Below, in pieces: positions 16,578 to 25,798 of a DNA stretch of 64,000 nt. The notes below the pieces were generated by a model. It was not told where the DNA came from. It saw nothing but the letters and a program-made list of their open reading frames with translations, and ran no database searches. The position numbers were made by a program, and so were the translations under genes. Numbering within the stretch: position 1 is the first letter of the stretch; the number at the start of each line of letters is the position of its first letter. The DNA lies in NCBI GenBank assembly GCA_001953215.1, contig CP019169.1:4216001-4280000 (forward strand), in the 5' to 3' direction. This DNA is from Betaproteobacteria bacterium GR16-43. Lineage in GTDB: Bacteria > Pseudomonadota > Gammaproteobacteria > Burkholderiales > Usitatibacteraceae.

Positions 16578-16928
16578 ATGGCGGACGATCGCGATGTGCT
16601 CGGCAAGGCCGATGCGCTCCTGAAGCGCCACGCCGCCGAAACCGGAACCGGCGGCATTCCCGTCCTCACGGACCTGATCGAACCTCCGGTGTCCCCGCAA
16701 ACGGATGGCACGAGCGTCGCGGGCGAGATCTCGGCCGAAGTCTTTTCGCGCGTGATGGTGGAAGTCGAAGGCCATCTCGCCTCCGAGCTCGAGCGCCGCC
16801 TGGTCGAGCACCTGCAGGGCGAGGTGCACGTGGCCGTCGCGAGCGCCCTGGGCGACCTGCGCCAGGACGTTGCCAACGCCATCGGGGACGCGGTCTCCGA
16901 AGCCCTGAAGCGCCGTCAACTGAAATGA
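16578..16928 (+). CDS. Conserved small protein between holC and valS
   Basis: A 116-aa protein, acidic at the N-terminus and helical at the C-terminus ([20 protein letters not shown], then [18 protein letters not shown]). It begins 2 bp after holC, and its stop overlaps the valS start (ATGA at 16925-16928), so it sits inside a coupled operon. No enzymatic motif is seen. Comparable short genes occur at this position in other Betaproteobacteria, but I know no function. The C-terminal amphipathic helices suggest oligomerisation or membrane-surface association. Confidence 0.75.
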   Translation: MADDRDVLGKADALLKRHAAETGTGGIPVLTDLIEPPVSPQTDGTSVAGEISAEVFSRVMVEVEGHLASELERRLVEHLQGEVHVAVASALGDLRQDVANAIGDAVSEALKRRQLK

Positions 16929-19696
16929 GCATGGAAGAACTCGCAAAAGCATTCGATCCCCACGCCATCGAGGCGCGCTGGTATCCCTTCTGGGAAGACA
17001 AGGGCTACTTCAAGGCCACCTTCGACGACAAGCGCCCCTCGTTCTCGATCCAGCTGCCGCCGCCCAACGTGACGGGCACGCTGCACATGGGCCACGCGTT
17101 CCAGCAGACGCTGATGGACATCCTCACGCGCTGGCACCGCATGAAAGGGTTCAACGTCCTGTGGCAGCCGGGCACGGACCACGCAGGCATCGCCACGCAG
17201 ATGGTCGTGGAACGCCAGCTCGAAGCCGAAGGCAAGAAGCGCCGGGACCTGGGACGCGAAGCGTTCATCGAGCGCGTTTGGAAGTGGAAAGAGGAATCCG
17301 GTTCCACCATCCTGCGGCAGATGCGCCGGATGGGCGCTTCGTGCGACTGGTCGCGCACCTATTTCACGATGGACGAGCCGCGCTCGCGCGCGGTGACCGA
17401 AGTGTTCGTCCGCTTGCATGAGCAAGGCCTCATCTATCGCGGCAAGCGATTGGTGAACTGGGACCCCGTGCTGCAAACGGCGGTCTCGGACCTTGAAGTC
17501 GAATCGCAGGAGAGCGACGGCTCCCTGTGGCAGTTGCGCTATCCGCTCGAGGACGGTTCGGGCCATCTCGTCGTCGCGACCACGCGTCCGGAAACGATGC
17601 TCGGCGACACGGCGGTTGCCGTGCACCCCGAGGACGAGCGTTACAAACATCTCATCGGAAAGCGCGTGAAACTGCCGCTCGCCGATCGCCTCATCCCCGT
17701 GATCGGCGACGAGTATGTCGACCGCGAATTCGGAACCGGCGTCGTCAAGATCACCCCGGCCCACGATTTCAACGACTACCAGGTCGGCCAGCGTCACAAG
17801 CTGCCGCTGATCTCGATCTTCACGCTCACCGCCACGGTGAACGAGAACGCGCCCGAAGCCTATCGCGGCCTCGACCGCTTCGTCGCACGCAAGAAGGTGC
17901 TCGCCGACCTCGAAGCCCTCGGCCTCGTGGAAGGGAAGAAGGCGCATAAGCTGATGCAGCCGCGCTCGCAGCGCTCCGACGCGGTGGTCGAGCCGATGCT
18001 CTCCGACCAGTGGTTCATGGACATGCAGGGCATGGCGAAGGCCGGCCTGGACGCGGTCGCCGAAGGGAAGACGAAGTTCGTCCCCGACATGTGGGGCACG
18101 GTGTATCGCCAGTGGCTGGAGAACATCCAGGACTGGTGCGTCTCGCGGCAGCTCTGGTGGGGCCACCAGATTCCCGCCTGGTACGCCGCGGACGGCACGC
18201 CGTTCGTGGGCCGCAACTTCGAGCAAGCCCTCGCGAAGGCCAAGGCCGCCGGCAAGGAGATCCGCGCCGAGAGCCGCGATTCGGACGTGCTCGACACCTG
18301 GTTCTCTTCCGCGCTCGTGCCGTTCACCACGCTCGGCTGGCCGGACGACAAGCAGTTCGAACGCGAGCGGAAGTTCTACCTGCCGTCGACCGTACTGATC
18401 ACCGGCTTCGACATCATCTTCTTCTGGGTCGCGCGCATGATCATGACGACCCTGCAGTTCACCGGAGAAGTGCCGTTCCGGGATGTCTTCATCAATGCCA
18501 TCGTGCGCGACGCCGAGGGCCAGAAGATGTCCAAGTCCAAAGGCAACACGCTCGACCCGCTCGACGTGATCGACGGCATCACGTTGCCCGCGCTGCTGGA
18601 GAAATCCACGCAGGGACTCATGCTCGCGGCGCACAAGGAGTCCGCGGCCAAGCGCGTGAAGCGCGACTACCCCGAGGGCATCGCGGCCCACGGCGCCGAC
18701 GCGCTGCGCTTCACGTTCGCCGCCCTCTCCACGCACGGCCGCACGCTCAACTTCGATCTCAAGCGCGCCGAAGGCTACCGCAGCTTCTGCAACAAGCTCT
18801 GGAACGCCACGCGCTTCGTGCTGATGAACACCGAGGGGCACGATACGGGCATCGATGAGAAGGCGCCGGTCGAGCTTTCGGTGGTCGATCGCTGGATCAT
18901 CTCCCGCCTGCAGCGCACCGAACGGGCCGTGAACGAGGGGCTCGCGGAATACCGTTTCGACGTCGCCGCGCGAGCGGCCTACGAGTTCGCCTGGGACGAG
19001 TACTGCGACTGGTATGTCGAGCTGGCCAAGGTGCAACTCCAGAACGGCAACGAAGCGCAGCAGCGCGGCACGCGCCGGACGCTGGTGCGCGTGCTCGAGA
19101 CGACGCTCCGCCTGGCCCACCCGATGATTCCGTTCATCACGGAGGAGCTGTGGCAAAAAGTGGCTCCGCTCGCGGGGCGCGGAGGGGAAAGCATCTCGAT
19201 CGCGAAGTACCCGCAGCCCGAGGACGCGAAGATCGATCCGGCGGCGGAAGCGGAGATCGCGACGCTGAAGGAAATCGTGAACGCGGCGCGCAACCTGCGC
19301 TCCGAGATGAACCTGTCGCCCGCTTTGAAGGTGCCGGCGTTCATCGAGGGGGACGCGGCGAAGTTGGGGCCTCACATGCCCTATGTGGCGGCGCTGTGCC
19401 GTCTGTCCGAAGTGAAGGTCGTGGCCGCATTGCCCGCGGAGGATGCGCCGGTGAAGGTGACGGGTTCGGGCAAGGTGATGCTGCATGTCGAGATCGATCG
19501 CGCGGCCGAGAAGGTCCGCCTCACGAAGGAACGCGACCGCGTCGCGGGCGAGATCGCCAAGTGCGAGGCCAGCCTCGGCAACGCGTCGTTCGTCGATCGC
19601 GCGCCGCCCGCGGTGGTCGACCAGATGAAGAAGCGCCTCGCCGACTTCAAGACACTGCTGGGCGACATCGACGGTCAACTCGGCAAGCTCGGCTAG
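16925..19696 (+). CDS. valS: Valyl-tRNA synthetase ValS
   Basis: A 923-aa class I synthetase that charges tRNA-Val. HMGH (residues 54-57) is the HIGH motif and KMSKSKGN (near 535) the KMSKS loop. Between them lies the CP1 editing domain, with [17 protein letters not shown]. An anticodon-binding domain and a C-terminal coiled coil (from about residue 860, [18 protein letters not shown]) complete the normal architecture. It starts within the preceding gene's stop codon. Confidence 0.98.
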   Translation: MSMEELAKAFDPHAIEARWYPFWEDKGYFKATFDDKRPSFSIQLPPPNVTGTLHMGHAFQQTLMDILTRWHRMKGFNVLWQPGTDHAGIATQMVVERQLEAEGKKRRDLGREAFIERVWKWKEESGSTILRQMRRMGASCDWSRTYFTMDEPRSRAVTEVFVRLHEQGLIYRGKRLVNWDPVLQTAVSDLEVESQESDGSLWQLRYPLEDGSGHLVVATTRPETMLGDTAVAVHPEDERYKHLIGKRVKLPLADRLIPVIGDEYVDREFGTGVVKITPAHDFNDYQVGQRHKLPLISIFTLTATVNENAPEAYRGLDRFVARKKVLADLEALGLVEGKKAHKLMQPRSQRSDAVVEPMLSDQWFMDMQGMAKAGLDAVAEGKTKFVPDMWGTVYRQWLENIQDWCVSRQLWWGHQIPAWYAADGTPFVGRNFEQALAKAKAAGKEIRAESRDSDVLDTWFSSALVPFTTLGWPDDKQFERERKFYLPSTVLITGFDIIFFWVARMIMTTLQFTGEVPFRDVFINAIVRDAEGQKMSKSKGNTLDPLDVIDGITLPALLEKSTQGLMLAAHKESAAKRVKRDYPEGIAAHGADALRFTFAALSTHGRTLNFDLKRAEGYRSFCNKLWNATRFVLMNTEGHDTGIDEKAPVELSVVDRWIISRLQRTERAVNEGLAEYRFDVAARAAYEFAWDEYCDWYVELAKVQLQNGNEAQQRGTRRTLVRVLETTLRLAHPMIPFITEELWQKVAPLAGRGGESISIAKYPQPEDAKIDPAAEAEIATLKEIVNAARNLRSEMNLSPALKVPAFIEGDAAKLGPHMPYVAALCRLSEVKVVAALPAEDAPVKVTGSGKVMLHVEIDRAAEKVRLTKERDRVAGEIAKCEASLGNASFVDRAPPAVVDQMKKRLADFKTLLGDIDGQLGKLG

Positions 19697-19705
19697 GAAG
19701 GCTCC

Positions 19706-20983
19706 ATGGCGTACCCCAGGACCCTGAGGGCACTGGAATCGCCGACCTACCGGCGCTACTACATCGGGCAGGCCGTCTCGATGATCGGGACGTGGGTGCA
19801 GTCGGTGGCACTCATGTGGCTCGCCTACAAGCTGACCGGCTCCACGTTGTTCACCGGCCTGGTGGGCTTCGTGAACAGCGCGCCCTACCTGGTCATCTCG
19901 CCGATCGCGGGCGTGGTCGGGGATCGCCTGCCCCGCCGCAAGATCCTCCTGACCGTGCTGGCGCTGCTCATGGTGCAAGCCACGACGCTTGCGATCCTCA
20001 CGGGGCTGCATCTCATCACGCCGTTCTCGCTCGCCACGCTGGCCCTCTTCGCGGGCATCTGCAACGCGTTCGAGACGCCCACGCGGCAGTCCTTCTACGT
20101 GCAGTTGCTGGAGCGCAAGGAAGACCTCCCCAACGCGATCGCGCTGAACTCCATCCTCATGAACGGCTCGCGCCTCGTGGGCCCTTCGCTGGGCGGGCTG
20201 ATCATCGCCACCATCGGCGAGACGGCGTGCTTCGCCATCAACGCGTTCTCCTACCTCGCGGTACTGGCGGCGCTCATGAACGTGCGCGTCGTGCACAAGA
20301 AGCCGCCGCGCGCCGCCACCCATCCCCTCGCGGACCTGGCCGAAGGCTGGCGCTATGCGATGGGACTGCTCGTGGTGCGGCGAATGCTCATCACGCTGGC
20401 CGCGGTGAGCCTCGCCATCAGCCCCTACACGACGCTCATGCCCGCGATCGCGGTGCAGACCTTCGGCAAGGGCGCCGAGCTGGTGGGCCTTTTCATCGGC
20501 GCGGTGGGACTTGGCGCGGTGATCTCGGCGGTGAGCCTCGCGCGGCGCACGACCATCCGCGGGCTCGGCAAGTACATCGGCATCGCCGCGATGTGCGCGG
20601 GGATCGGCGCCATCGGCTTCAGCTTCTCGCGCAGCGTGTGGGCCTCGACGCTCCTGATGATGCTCGCGGGCTTCGGCATGTTCATGACGGGTGCCACGAT
20701 CAACACGATCATCCAGAGCGTGGTCGACGAGGACAAGCGCAGCCGCGTCATGGCCTACTTCACCATGTTCTTCATCGGCTCCGCGCCCATCGGCCATTTC
20801 GCCGCGGGCACGCTGGCCGAGCACATCGGGGCGCCGCGCACGTTCCTCGTCGGCGGGTGCATCGCGTTCGTGGCGGGCCTGCTGTTCACGCTGCAATTGC
20901 GCACGTTCCGCCAGCACCTGAGGCCCCTCTACGTGAGCCGGGGTATCATCCCCGCCTCCGAAACCGGAGCACCGACCCAATGA
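19706..20983 (+). CDS. MFS exporter (EntS-like, MFS_3)
   Basis: A 425-aa inner-membrane transporter with about 12 hydrophobic segments. It starts RTLRALESPTYRRYYIGQA, with GTWVQSVALMWLAYKLTGS in helix 1-2 and the loop GDRLPRRKIL between helices 2 and 3. These are signatures of the EntS-like MFS_3 group, often exporters of siderophores or small metabolites. Its stop overlaps the next gene (ATGA at 20980-20983). Substrate unknown; coupling to a hydratase and an SDR hints at a CoA or lipid metabolite, but weakly. Confidence 0.85.
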   Translation: MAYPRTLRALESPTYRRYYIGQAVSMIGTWVQSVALMWLAYKLTGSTLFTGLVGFVNSAPYLVISPIAGVVGDRLPRRKILLTVLALLMVQATTLAILTGLHLITPFSLATLALFAGICNAFETPTRQSFYVQLLERKEDLPNAIALNSILMNGSRLVGPSLGGLIIATIGETACFAINAFSYLAVLAALMNVRVVHKKPPRAATHPLADLAEGWRYAMGLLVVRRMLITLAAVSLAISPYTTLMPAIAVQTFGKGAELVGLFIGAVGLGAVISAVSLARRTTIRGLGKYIGIAAMCAGIGAIGFSFSRSVWASTLLMMLAGFGMFMTGATINTIIQSVVDEDKRSRVMAYFTMFFIGSAPIGHFAAGTLAEHIGAPRTFLVGGCIAFVAGLLFTLQLRTFRQHLRPLYVSRGIIPASETGAPTQ

Positions 20984-21765
20984 CCGATGTCGTCCTCCTG
21001 GCCCGCGAAGGGCCCGTCGTGCGGCTCACGCTGAACCGCCCCGAGAAGCTGAATGCGCTCAGCGCGCCCATGGTCAACGGGCTGCGCGGGCACCTGGCGC
21101 AGATCGCCTCCGACGCTTCCGTGCGCGCGGTCATCCTCGAGGGCGCGGGCAAGGCCTTCATGGCGGGCGGCGACGTCGCCAACTTCCACGCGAACCTGCC
21201 CGAGATGCCGCGCCTGATCCGCGAATGGGCCGGCGAATTCCACAAGGTCATCCACGACCTGCGCCACCTGCCGAAGCCGGTGATCGCGAAGGTGCACGGC
21301 GCGGTGGCGGGCGGCGGGCTCTCGGTGATGCTCGCCTGCGATCTCGCGATCGCCGCGGAGAACGCCAAGTTCACGCTGGCCTACGCCAACATCGGCACCT
21401 CGCCCGACGGCGGCAGCACGCACGCCCTGCCGCGCATCGTCGGGCTGCGGCGCGCGCTCGAGCTCGCGTTCATCACCGACCCCTTCGATGCGAAGCGCGC
21501 AGCCGACCTGGGCCTTGTGAACTGGGTCGTTCCCGATGCGGAGCTCGATGCACGGGCCCTCGCGATCGCCGAGCGCCTGGCCCAGGGACCGACGGCGGCC
21601 TATGCGCAAACCAAGGCGCTGCTCAACGCCTCGTTCGAACGCCCGATGGCCGAGCAGCTCGCCCGCGAAGTCGACGGCTTCTCGGCCTCCACGTCCACCC
21701 ACGATTTCGCCGAGGGCGTCACGGCCTTCGTCGAGAAACGCAAGCCCCGTTTCGAGGGCCGCTGA
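20980..21765 (+). CDS. Enoyl-CoA hydratase/isomerase
   Basis: A 261-aa crotonase-fold enzyme. The N-terminal LTLNRPEKLNALS, the oxyanion-hole segment KAFMAGGDVANF and the VAGGGLSVMLACDLAIA helix are canonical. At the first glutamate-type position the sequence reads IGTSPDGGSTHALPR, with Asp rather than the classic Glu, a pattern seen in PaaG-like isomerases. The ATG at 20980 overlaps the MFS stop. Followed 20 bp later by an SDR, so a short CoA-metabolising operon is likely. Confidence 0.88.
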   Translation: MTDVVLLAREGPVVRLTLNRPEKLNALSAPMVNGLRGHLAQIASDASVRAVILEGAGKAFMAGGDVANFHANLPEMPRLIREWAGEFHKVIHDLRHLPKPVIAKVHGAVAGGGLSVMLACDLAIAAENAKFTLAYANIGTSPDGGSTHALPRIVGLRRALELAFITDPFDAKRAADLGLVNWVVPDAELDARALAIAERLAQGPTAAYAQTKALLNASFERPMAEQLAREVDGFSASTSTHDFAEGVTAFVEKRKPRFEGR

Positions 21766-21785
21766 ATTCCACCGGAGAAAGATCC

Positions 21786-22619
21786 ATGCAAACGCTGAAG
21801 GGCAAGACGCTGTTCATCACGGGAGCCTCGCGGGGCATCGGGCGCGAGATCGCACTGCGCGCCGCGAAGGACGGCGCGAACGTGGTCATCGCCGCGAAGA
21901 CGTCCGACCCGCATCCGAAACTGCAGGGCACGATCCACAGCGTGGCTGCCGAGGTCGACGCCGCGGGTGGGAAGGGGCTGGCGCTCCAGCTCGACATCCG
22001 CGACGACATGGCGATCCGCGAGGGCTTCGAGAAGGCCGCGAAACATTTCGGTGGCATCGACATCCTCGTCAACAACGCGAGCGCCATCAGCCTCACGCCC
22101 ACGCTCGAGACGCCGGCCAAGCGCTTCGACCTGATGCTTGGCGTGAACGCACGCGGCACGTTCCTGTGCTCGCAGGCCGCCATCCCCTTCCTGAAGGCGA
22201 GCGCCAAGGCGGGCCGCAACCCGCACGTGCTCACCATGTCGCCGCCCATCTCGATCAAGCCGGAGTGGTTCCAGCACTACACGGCCTACACGATGAGCAA
22301 GTACGGAATGAGCATGTGCACGATGGGCATGGCCGCGGAATTCGCGAAGGAAGGCATCGCCTTCAACTCGCTGTGGCCGCGCACGACGATCGTCACGGCG
22401 GCTGTGGAAGTGCACTTCCCCGAGGAGATCCTGAAGGCGAGCCGCCTGCCGGCGATCATGGCGGACGCGGCCCACGTGATCCTCACGTCGGACGCCCGCA
22501 AGAACACCGGGAATTTCTACATCGACGAGAAATTGCTGCGCGATTCAGGCGTGACCAACTTCGACCACTACGCGCTCAATCCCGGAACGGAGCTGTTCCA
22601 GGACATTTTCGTGGAATAG
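21786..22619 (+). CDS. Short-chain dehydrogenase/reductase (HSDL2-like)
   Basis: A 277-aa SDR. The cofactor motif TGASRGIG (residues 14-21) and DILVNNASAISL are intact. The active site reads YTAYTMSKYGMSM, with Tyr and Lys spaced as YxxSK-type. The longer 277-aa form with NPHVLTMSPPI is typical of HSDL2-like SDRs, thought to act on fatty or 3-hydroxyacyl substrates. GGAGAAAG at 21773-21780 supports the start. A palindromic repeat begins 1 bp after the stop. Confidence 0.88.
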   Translation: MQTLKGKTLFITGASRGIGREIALRAAKDGANVVIAAKTSDPHPKLQGTIHSVAAEVDAAGGKGLALQLDIRDDMAIREGFEKAAKHFGGIDILVNNASAISLTPTLETPAKRFDLMLGVNARGTFLCSQAAIPFLKASAKAGRNPHVLTMSPPISIKPEWFQHYTAYTMSKYGMSMCTMGMAAEFAKEGIAFNSLWPRTTIVTAAVEVHFPEEILKASRLPAIMADAAHVILTSDARKNTGNFYIDEKLLRDSGVTNFDHYALNPGTELFQDIFVE

Positions 22620-22620
22620 C

Positions 22621-22699
22621 GAAAATCGGGGTCAGGGTAGAAATATCTGGCCACGGCTCTCAAGCCGTGAAAGATATTTCTACCCTGACCCCGATTTTC
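22621..22699. repeat. Palindromic intergenic repeat, copy 2 (28-bp perfect arms)
   Basis: Arms 22621-22648 and 22672-22699 are perfect reverse complements and carry the same core as the copy at 9429-9505. The 23-bp centre differs but is itself a hairpin (CACGGCT/AGCCGTG). It fills the entire gap between the SDR stop (22619) and the convergent tusA stop (22701), so it probably serves as a two-way terminator. Confidence 0.9.
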
Positions 22700-22700
22700 C

Positions 22701-22934
22701 TTACCGCTTCTTCATGAAGAAGGTGAACTCCGCGCCCTCGGTGTGAGAGAGGAGTTCGTTTCCGGTCTGGCGGCAGAAGGCCTGGAAGTCCTTCACCGAG
22801 CCGGGGTCCGTGGCGACGACCTTCAGCACCTGGCCGGACTGCAGGTCGGTGAGGGCCTTCTTGGCGCGCAGGATCGGGAGCGGGCAATTGAGGCCCCTCA
22901 CGTCGAGTTCTCGGTCTGCTGTAACAGTCGTCAC
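22701..22934 (-). CDS. tusA: TusA-family sulfur carrier protein
   Basis: A 77-aa SirA/TusA protein with the family motif RGLNCPLPILRAKKAL; the Cys of the CPxP motif carries persulfide sulfur. The GTG at 22934 was chosen because GGAGAATATCA precedes it and the length matches the family; the frame is open about 57 bp further upstream. TusA delivers sulfur for tRNA 2-thiolation or other sulfur transfer. It diverges from a rhodanese-ChrB protein, another sulfur-handling domain. Confidence 0.9.
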   Translation of the reverse strand: MTTVTADRELDVRGLNCPLPILRAKKALTDLQSGQVLKVVATDPGSVKDFQAFCRQTGNELLSHTEGAEFTFFMKKR

Positions 22935-23093
22935 TGATATTCTCCAGGCGGTCTCGCATTTTAACATCGGGTTGCGCCCGTTCCGAATCAAGGCCTACCA
23001 TGCGTTCTCCGGGGCATCGCACGCCCCCGGCGCCTTCGTGGCAAGACGGTGTCCCGTCCAAGCGCTGCGTTCCTTCATCATGAATGGACCGCC

Positions 23094-23924
23094 ATGGACA
23101 TCGTAGCCCCCCCGCATAGCCCGCTCGAATTGCTCCGTCGCATCGGCACGGCCACCTCCCCCCTCGTCATCGACGTCCGCCGGGACGAAGCCTTTCGCGG
23201 AGCTCCCGACCTCATCGCGGGCGCCACCTGGCGCGACCCGTTCGCCGTGGACGAGTGGGCGAAGTACCTGCCCCGCCACCGCACGGTCGTCGCCTACTGC
23301 GTCCACGGCCACGAGATCAGCCGCAATGCCGCCGGAGCGCTGCGCTCTGCAGGAATCGACGCCCGCTTCCTGGAAGGCGGCATCGAGGCGTGGCGCGAAG
23401 GCGGCGGGACGTTGCTGCGCAAGCATGGCGAGGCCGGCATTCCGTCCAAGCCGGGTGCTCCCTCCGTCTGGGTCACGCGCGAGCGGCCCAAGATCGACCG
23501 GATCGCGTGCCCCTGGCTCGTGCGGCGCTTCGTGGACCCGTTCGCCGAGTTCGCCTACGTGCCCGCCCCCGAAGTCGCGGCGTTCGCCAAGGCGCGCGGT
23601 GCCATTCCCTATGACGTGCCCGGCGTCACCTTCACGCACCGCGGCGAGCTCTGCAGCTTCGACGCATTGCTCGAGGACTTCGGCCTCGCGGGCGCGGCCT
23701 TGTCGCGCCTCGCGGCCATCGTGCGCGGCGCCGATACCGGCAAGCCGGAACTCACGCCGCAAAGCCCGGGCCTGCTCGCGATCTCGCTGGGCCTCAGCGA
23801 GAATTTCGCCGACGACCACGCGATGCTCGAACACGGGATGGTGGTGTACGACGCGCTGTTCGCGTGGTGCCGCCAGGAGGAAGCGGGCGTCGCGGAGCGT
23901 CACACGTGGAGGGCACCTTCGTGA
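23094..23924 (+). CDS. Rhodanese-ChrB fusion, chromate-resistance regulator/accessory protein
   Basis: A 276-aa fusion. Residues about 10-110 are a rhodanese domain with active-site loop CVHGHEIS and GGIEAWRE. Residues about 125-270 are the ChrB C-terminal domain (RERPKIDRIACPWLVRRFVDP, HRGELCSFDALLEDF). ChrB proteins accompany ChrA and are implicated in chromate sensing or handling. The stop overlaps the chrA GTG (GTGA at 23921-23924), so the two are coupled. It lacks the usual longer N-terminal ChrB region, replaced here by rhodanese. No clear Shine-Dalgarno precedes 23094. Confidence 0.85.
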   Translation: MDIVAPPHSPLELLRRIGTATSPLVIDVRRDEAFRGAPDLIAGATWRDPFAVDEWAKYLPRHRTVVAYCVHGHEISRNAAGALRSAGIDARFLEGGIEAWREGGGTLLRKHGEAGIPSKPGAPSVWVTRERPKIDRIACPWLVRRFVDPFAEFAYVPAPEVAAFAKARGAIPYDVPGVTFTHRGELCSFDALLEDFGLAGAALSRLAAIVRGADTGKPELTPQSPGLLAISLGLSENFADDHAMLEHGMVVYDALFAWCRQEEAGVAERHTWRAPS

Positions 23925-25246
23925 GCTCTGCACCGGGCGCGGTTGGATTCCGCGAAGCGCTGCGCTTCTGGTTCAAGCTGGGCTGCATCAGCTTCGGCGG
24001 CCCGGCCGGCCAGATCGCGATCATGCATCGCGAACTCGTCGAGCGGCGCCATTGGATCTCCGAGCGGCGCTTCCTGCACGCGCTCAACTACTGCATGGTG
24101 CTGCCGGGGCCGGAAGCGCAACAGCTCGCGACCTACATCGGCTGGCTGCTGCACGGCACCCGCGGCGGGATCGCGGCCGGCGCCTTGTTCGTACTGCCGT
24201 CGCTGCTGCTCCTGGTCGCGCTGTCGTGGATCTACGTGCGTTTCGGCGAAGTGCCCTTCGTGCGGGCGCTGCTCGAGGGCGTGAAGCCCGCGGTCGTCGC
24301 GATCGTCCTCGCGGCCGCGTGGCGCATCGGCACGCGCACGATCCGCAGCCTTCCGCTCGCCGCCATCGCACTCGCGGCATTCGTGGCGCTCGCCGTGTTC
24401 GCGGCGCCCTTCCCCGCGGTCGTCGCGGTCGCGGCGCTCCTGGGTTGGATCGGTTCGCGCTTCGTCCCCTCGGCCTTCGCGCCGCCCAGCCACTCGGCCC
24501 CAGGCGCGGCGCCCCACGTCCCTGCGGTAATCGACGACGACACGCCGTCTCCGGAGCATGCCCGGTTCTCGCGCGGTCGGCTGGCGGGCATCGTCCTGGT
24601 GTTCCTGGCCCTCTGGGCGGCAACGCTGGGCGTGCTCGCCTTCGCATTCGGCTGGCACGGCGACTTCAGCCGCATGGCCGTGTTCTTCACGCAGGCCGCG
24701 CTGCTGACGTTCGGGGGCGCGTACGCCGTGCTGCCCTACGTCGTGCAGGGCGCGGTCGAGCAATATGGCTGGCTCGGCGCGGCGCAGATGATCGACGGCC
24801 TCGCCCTCGGCGAGACGACGCCGGGGCCGCTGATCATGGTCGTCGCGTTCGTGGGCTTCCTCGGTGGATGGACGAAGGGCCTGCTGGGCTCCGGCGCGCT
24901 GTTCGCCGCCGGCGCGCTCGGCGCCACGATCGCCACGTGGTTCACGTTCCTGCCGTCTTTCCTGTTCATCCTCGCGGGCGGGCCGCTGGTCGAGGGCACG
25001 CGCAACGATGCGCGCCTGACGGCGCCGCTCACGGCCATCACCGCGGCCGTGGTCGGCGTGATCGTGAGCCTCGCGGTGTACTTCGGCGCGCACGTGTTCT
25101 GGAAACCGGCGGGGTTCGACGTCGTGTCGGCGATGATCGCGGCCGCGGCACTCCTTGCCCTCACGCGCTATCGAGTCGGGGTGATCCCCGTCATCGCCTC
25201 CAGCGGCCTCGCAGGCCTCGCCGCATGGGTACAGCGCGGCCTTTGA
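23921..25246 (+). CDS. chrA: ChrA chromate transporter
   Basis: A 441-aa inner-membrane CHR-family transporter with two homologous halves. The N-terminal CHR domain contains FKLGCISFGGPAGQIAIMH and the C-terminal one FFTQAALLTFGGAYAVLPYV; both halves keep the FGG and the later PGP/TPGPL motifs. It expels chromate from the cytoplasm. The start GTG at 23921 overlaps the upstream gene and has GGAGGG 10-15 nt ahead; an in-frame GTG at 23906 is the alternative. Confidence 0.93.
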   Translation: MSSAPGAVGFREALRFWFKLGCISFGGPAGQIAIMHRELVERRHWISERRFLHALNYCMVLPGPEAQQLATYIGWLLHGTRGGIAAGALFVLPSLLLLVALSWIYVRFGEVPFVRALLEGVKPAVVAIVLAAAWRIGTRTIRSLPLAAIALAAFVALAVFAAPFPAVVAVAALLGWIGSRFVPSAFAPPSHSAPGAAPHVPAVIDDDTPSPEHARFSRGRLAGIVLVFLALWAATLGVLAFAFGWHGDFSRMAVFFTQAALLTFGGAYAVLPYVVQGAVEQYGWLGAAQMIDGLALGETTPGPLIMVVAFVGFLGGWTKGLLGSGALFAAGALGATIATWFTFLPSFLFILAGGPLVEGTRNDARLTAPLTAITAAVVGVIVSLAVYFGAHVFWKPAGFDVVSAMIAAAALLALTRYRVGVIPVIASSGLAGLAAWVQRGL

Positions 25247-25256
25247 TCAGAGCTTC

Positions 25257-25736
25257 CTAGGGCGCCTTGAACGTGCCGGACTTGCCGCCGCGCTTCTCGA
25301 GCAACCGGATGTCGCCCACCACCATGCCGCGATCGACGGCCTTGGCCATGTCGTAGATGGTGAGCAGCGCCACGTTGACCGCCGTCAGGGCTTCCATCTC
25401 GACGCCCGTGCGCGCGGTGCATTCGACGGTGACGCGGCATTCGATCGCGGACGCGGCCTCGTCGGACACGAACTCGACGGCCACGGACGTGAGCGGCACC
25501 GGATGGCACAGCGGGATCAATTCGGACGTTTTCTTCGCGGCCTGGATGGCGGCGATGCGGGCAATGCCCAGCACGTCGCCCTTCTTCGCGGTGCCCGACG
25601 ATACCATCGCGAAAGTCTCGGGCTTCATGCGGATGCGGCCCGCGGCAATGGCCACGCGGTGGGTCTCGGCCTTGGCCCCGACGTCCACCATGTGGGCCTG
25701 GCCGGCCGCATCGAAATGGGTGAGTTTTTCCGTCAT
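25257..25736 (-). CDS. moaC: Cyclic pyranopterin monophosphate synthase MoaC
   Basis: A 159-aa MoaC, which acts with MoaA to form cyclic pyranopterin monophosphate in molybdenum-cofactor synthesis. The active-site segments [16 protein letters not shown] and [10 protein letters not shown] are intact and the length is standard. It is convergent with chrA (10 bp between stops) and divergent from the M48 protease gene. No other moa gene lies in the window. Confidence 0.96.
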   Translation of the reverse strand: MTEKLTHFDAAGQAHMVDVGAKAETHRVAIAAGRIRMKPETFAMVSSGTAKKGDVLGIARIAAIQAAKKTSELIPLCHPVPLTSVAVEFVSDEAASAIECRVTVECTARTGVEMEALTAVNVALLTIYDMAKAVDRGMVVGDIRLLEKRGGKSGTFKAP

Positions 25737-25798
25737 AATGAACCTGCCGTCGACCCGGCCGTCATAGTAACAGCTTGCCCGAGACCGCCCGTCGCATC

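Noticed and set aside
16916-20980. A 1354-codon open frame on the minus strand
   Set aside because: It lies antisense to valS and the MFS gene, is rich in Arg/His/Glu low-complexity runs, and matches no family; it is a by-product of high GC codon usage.
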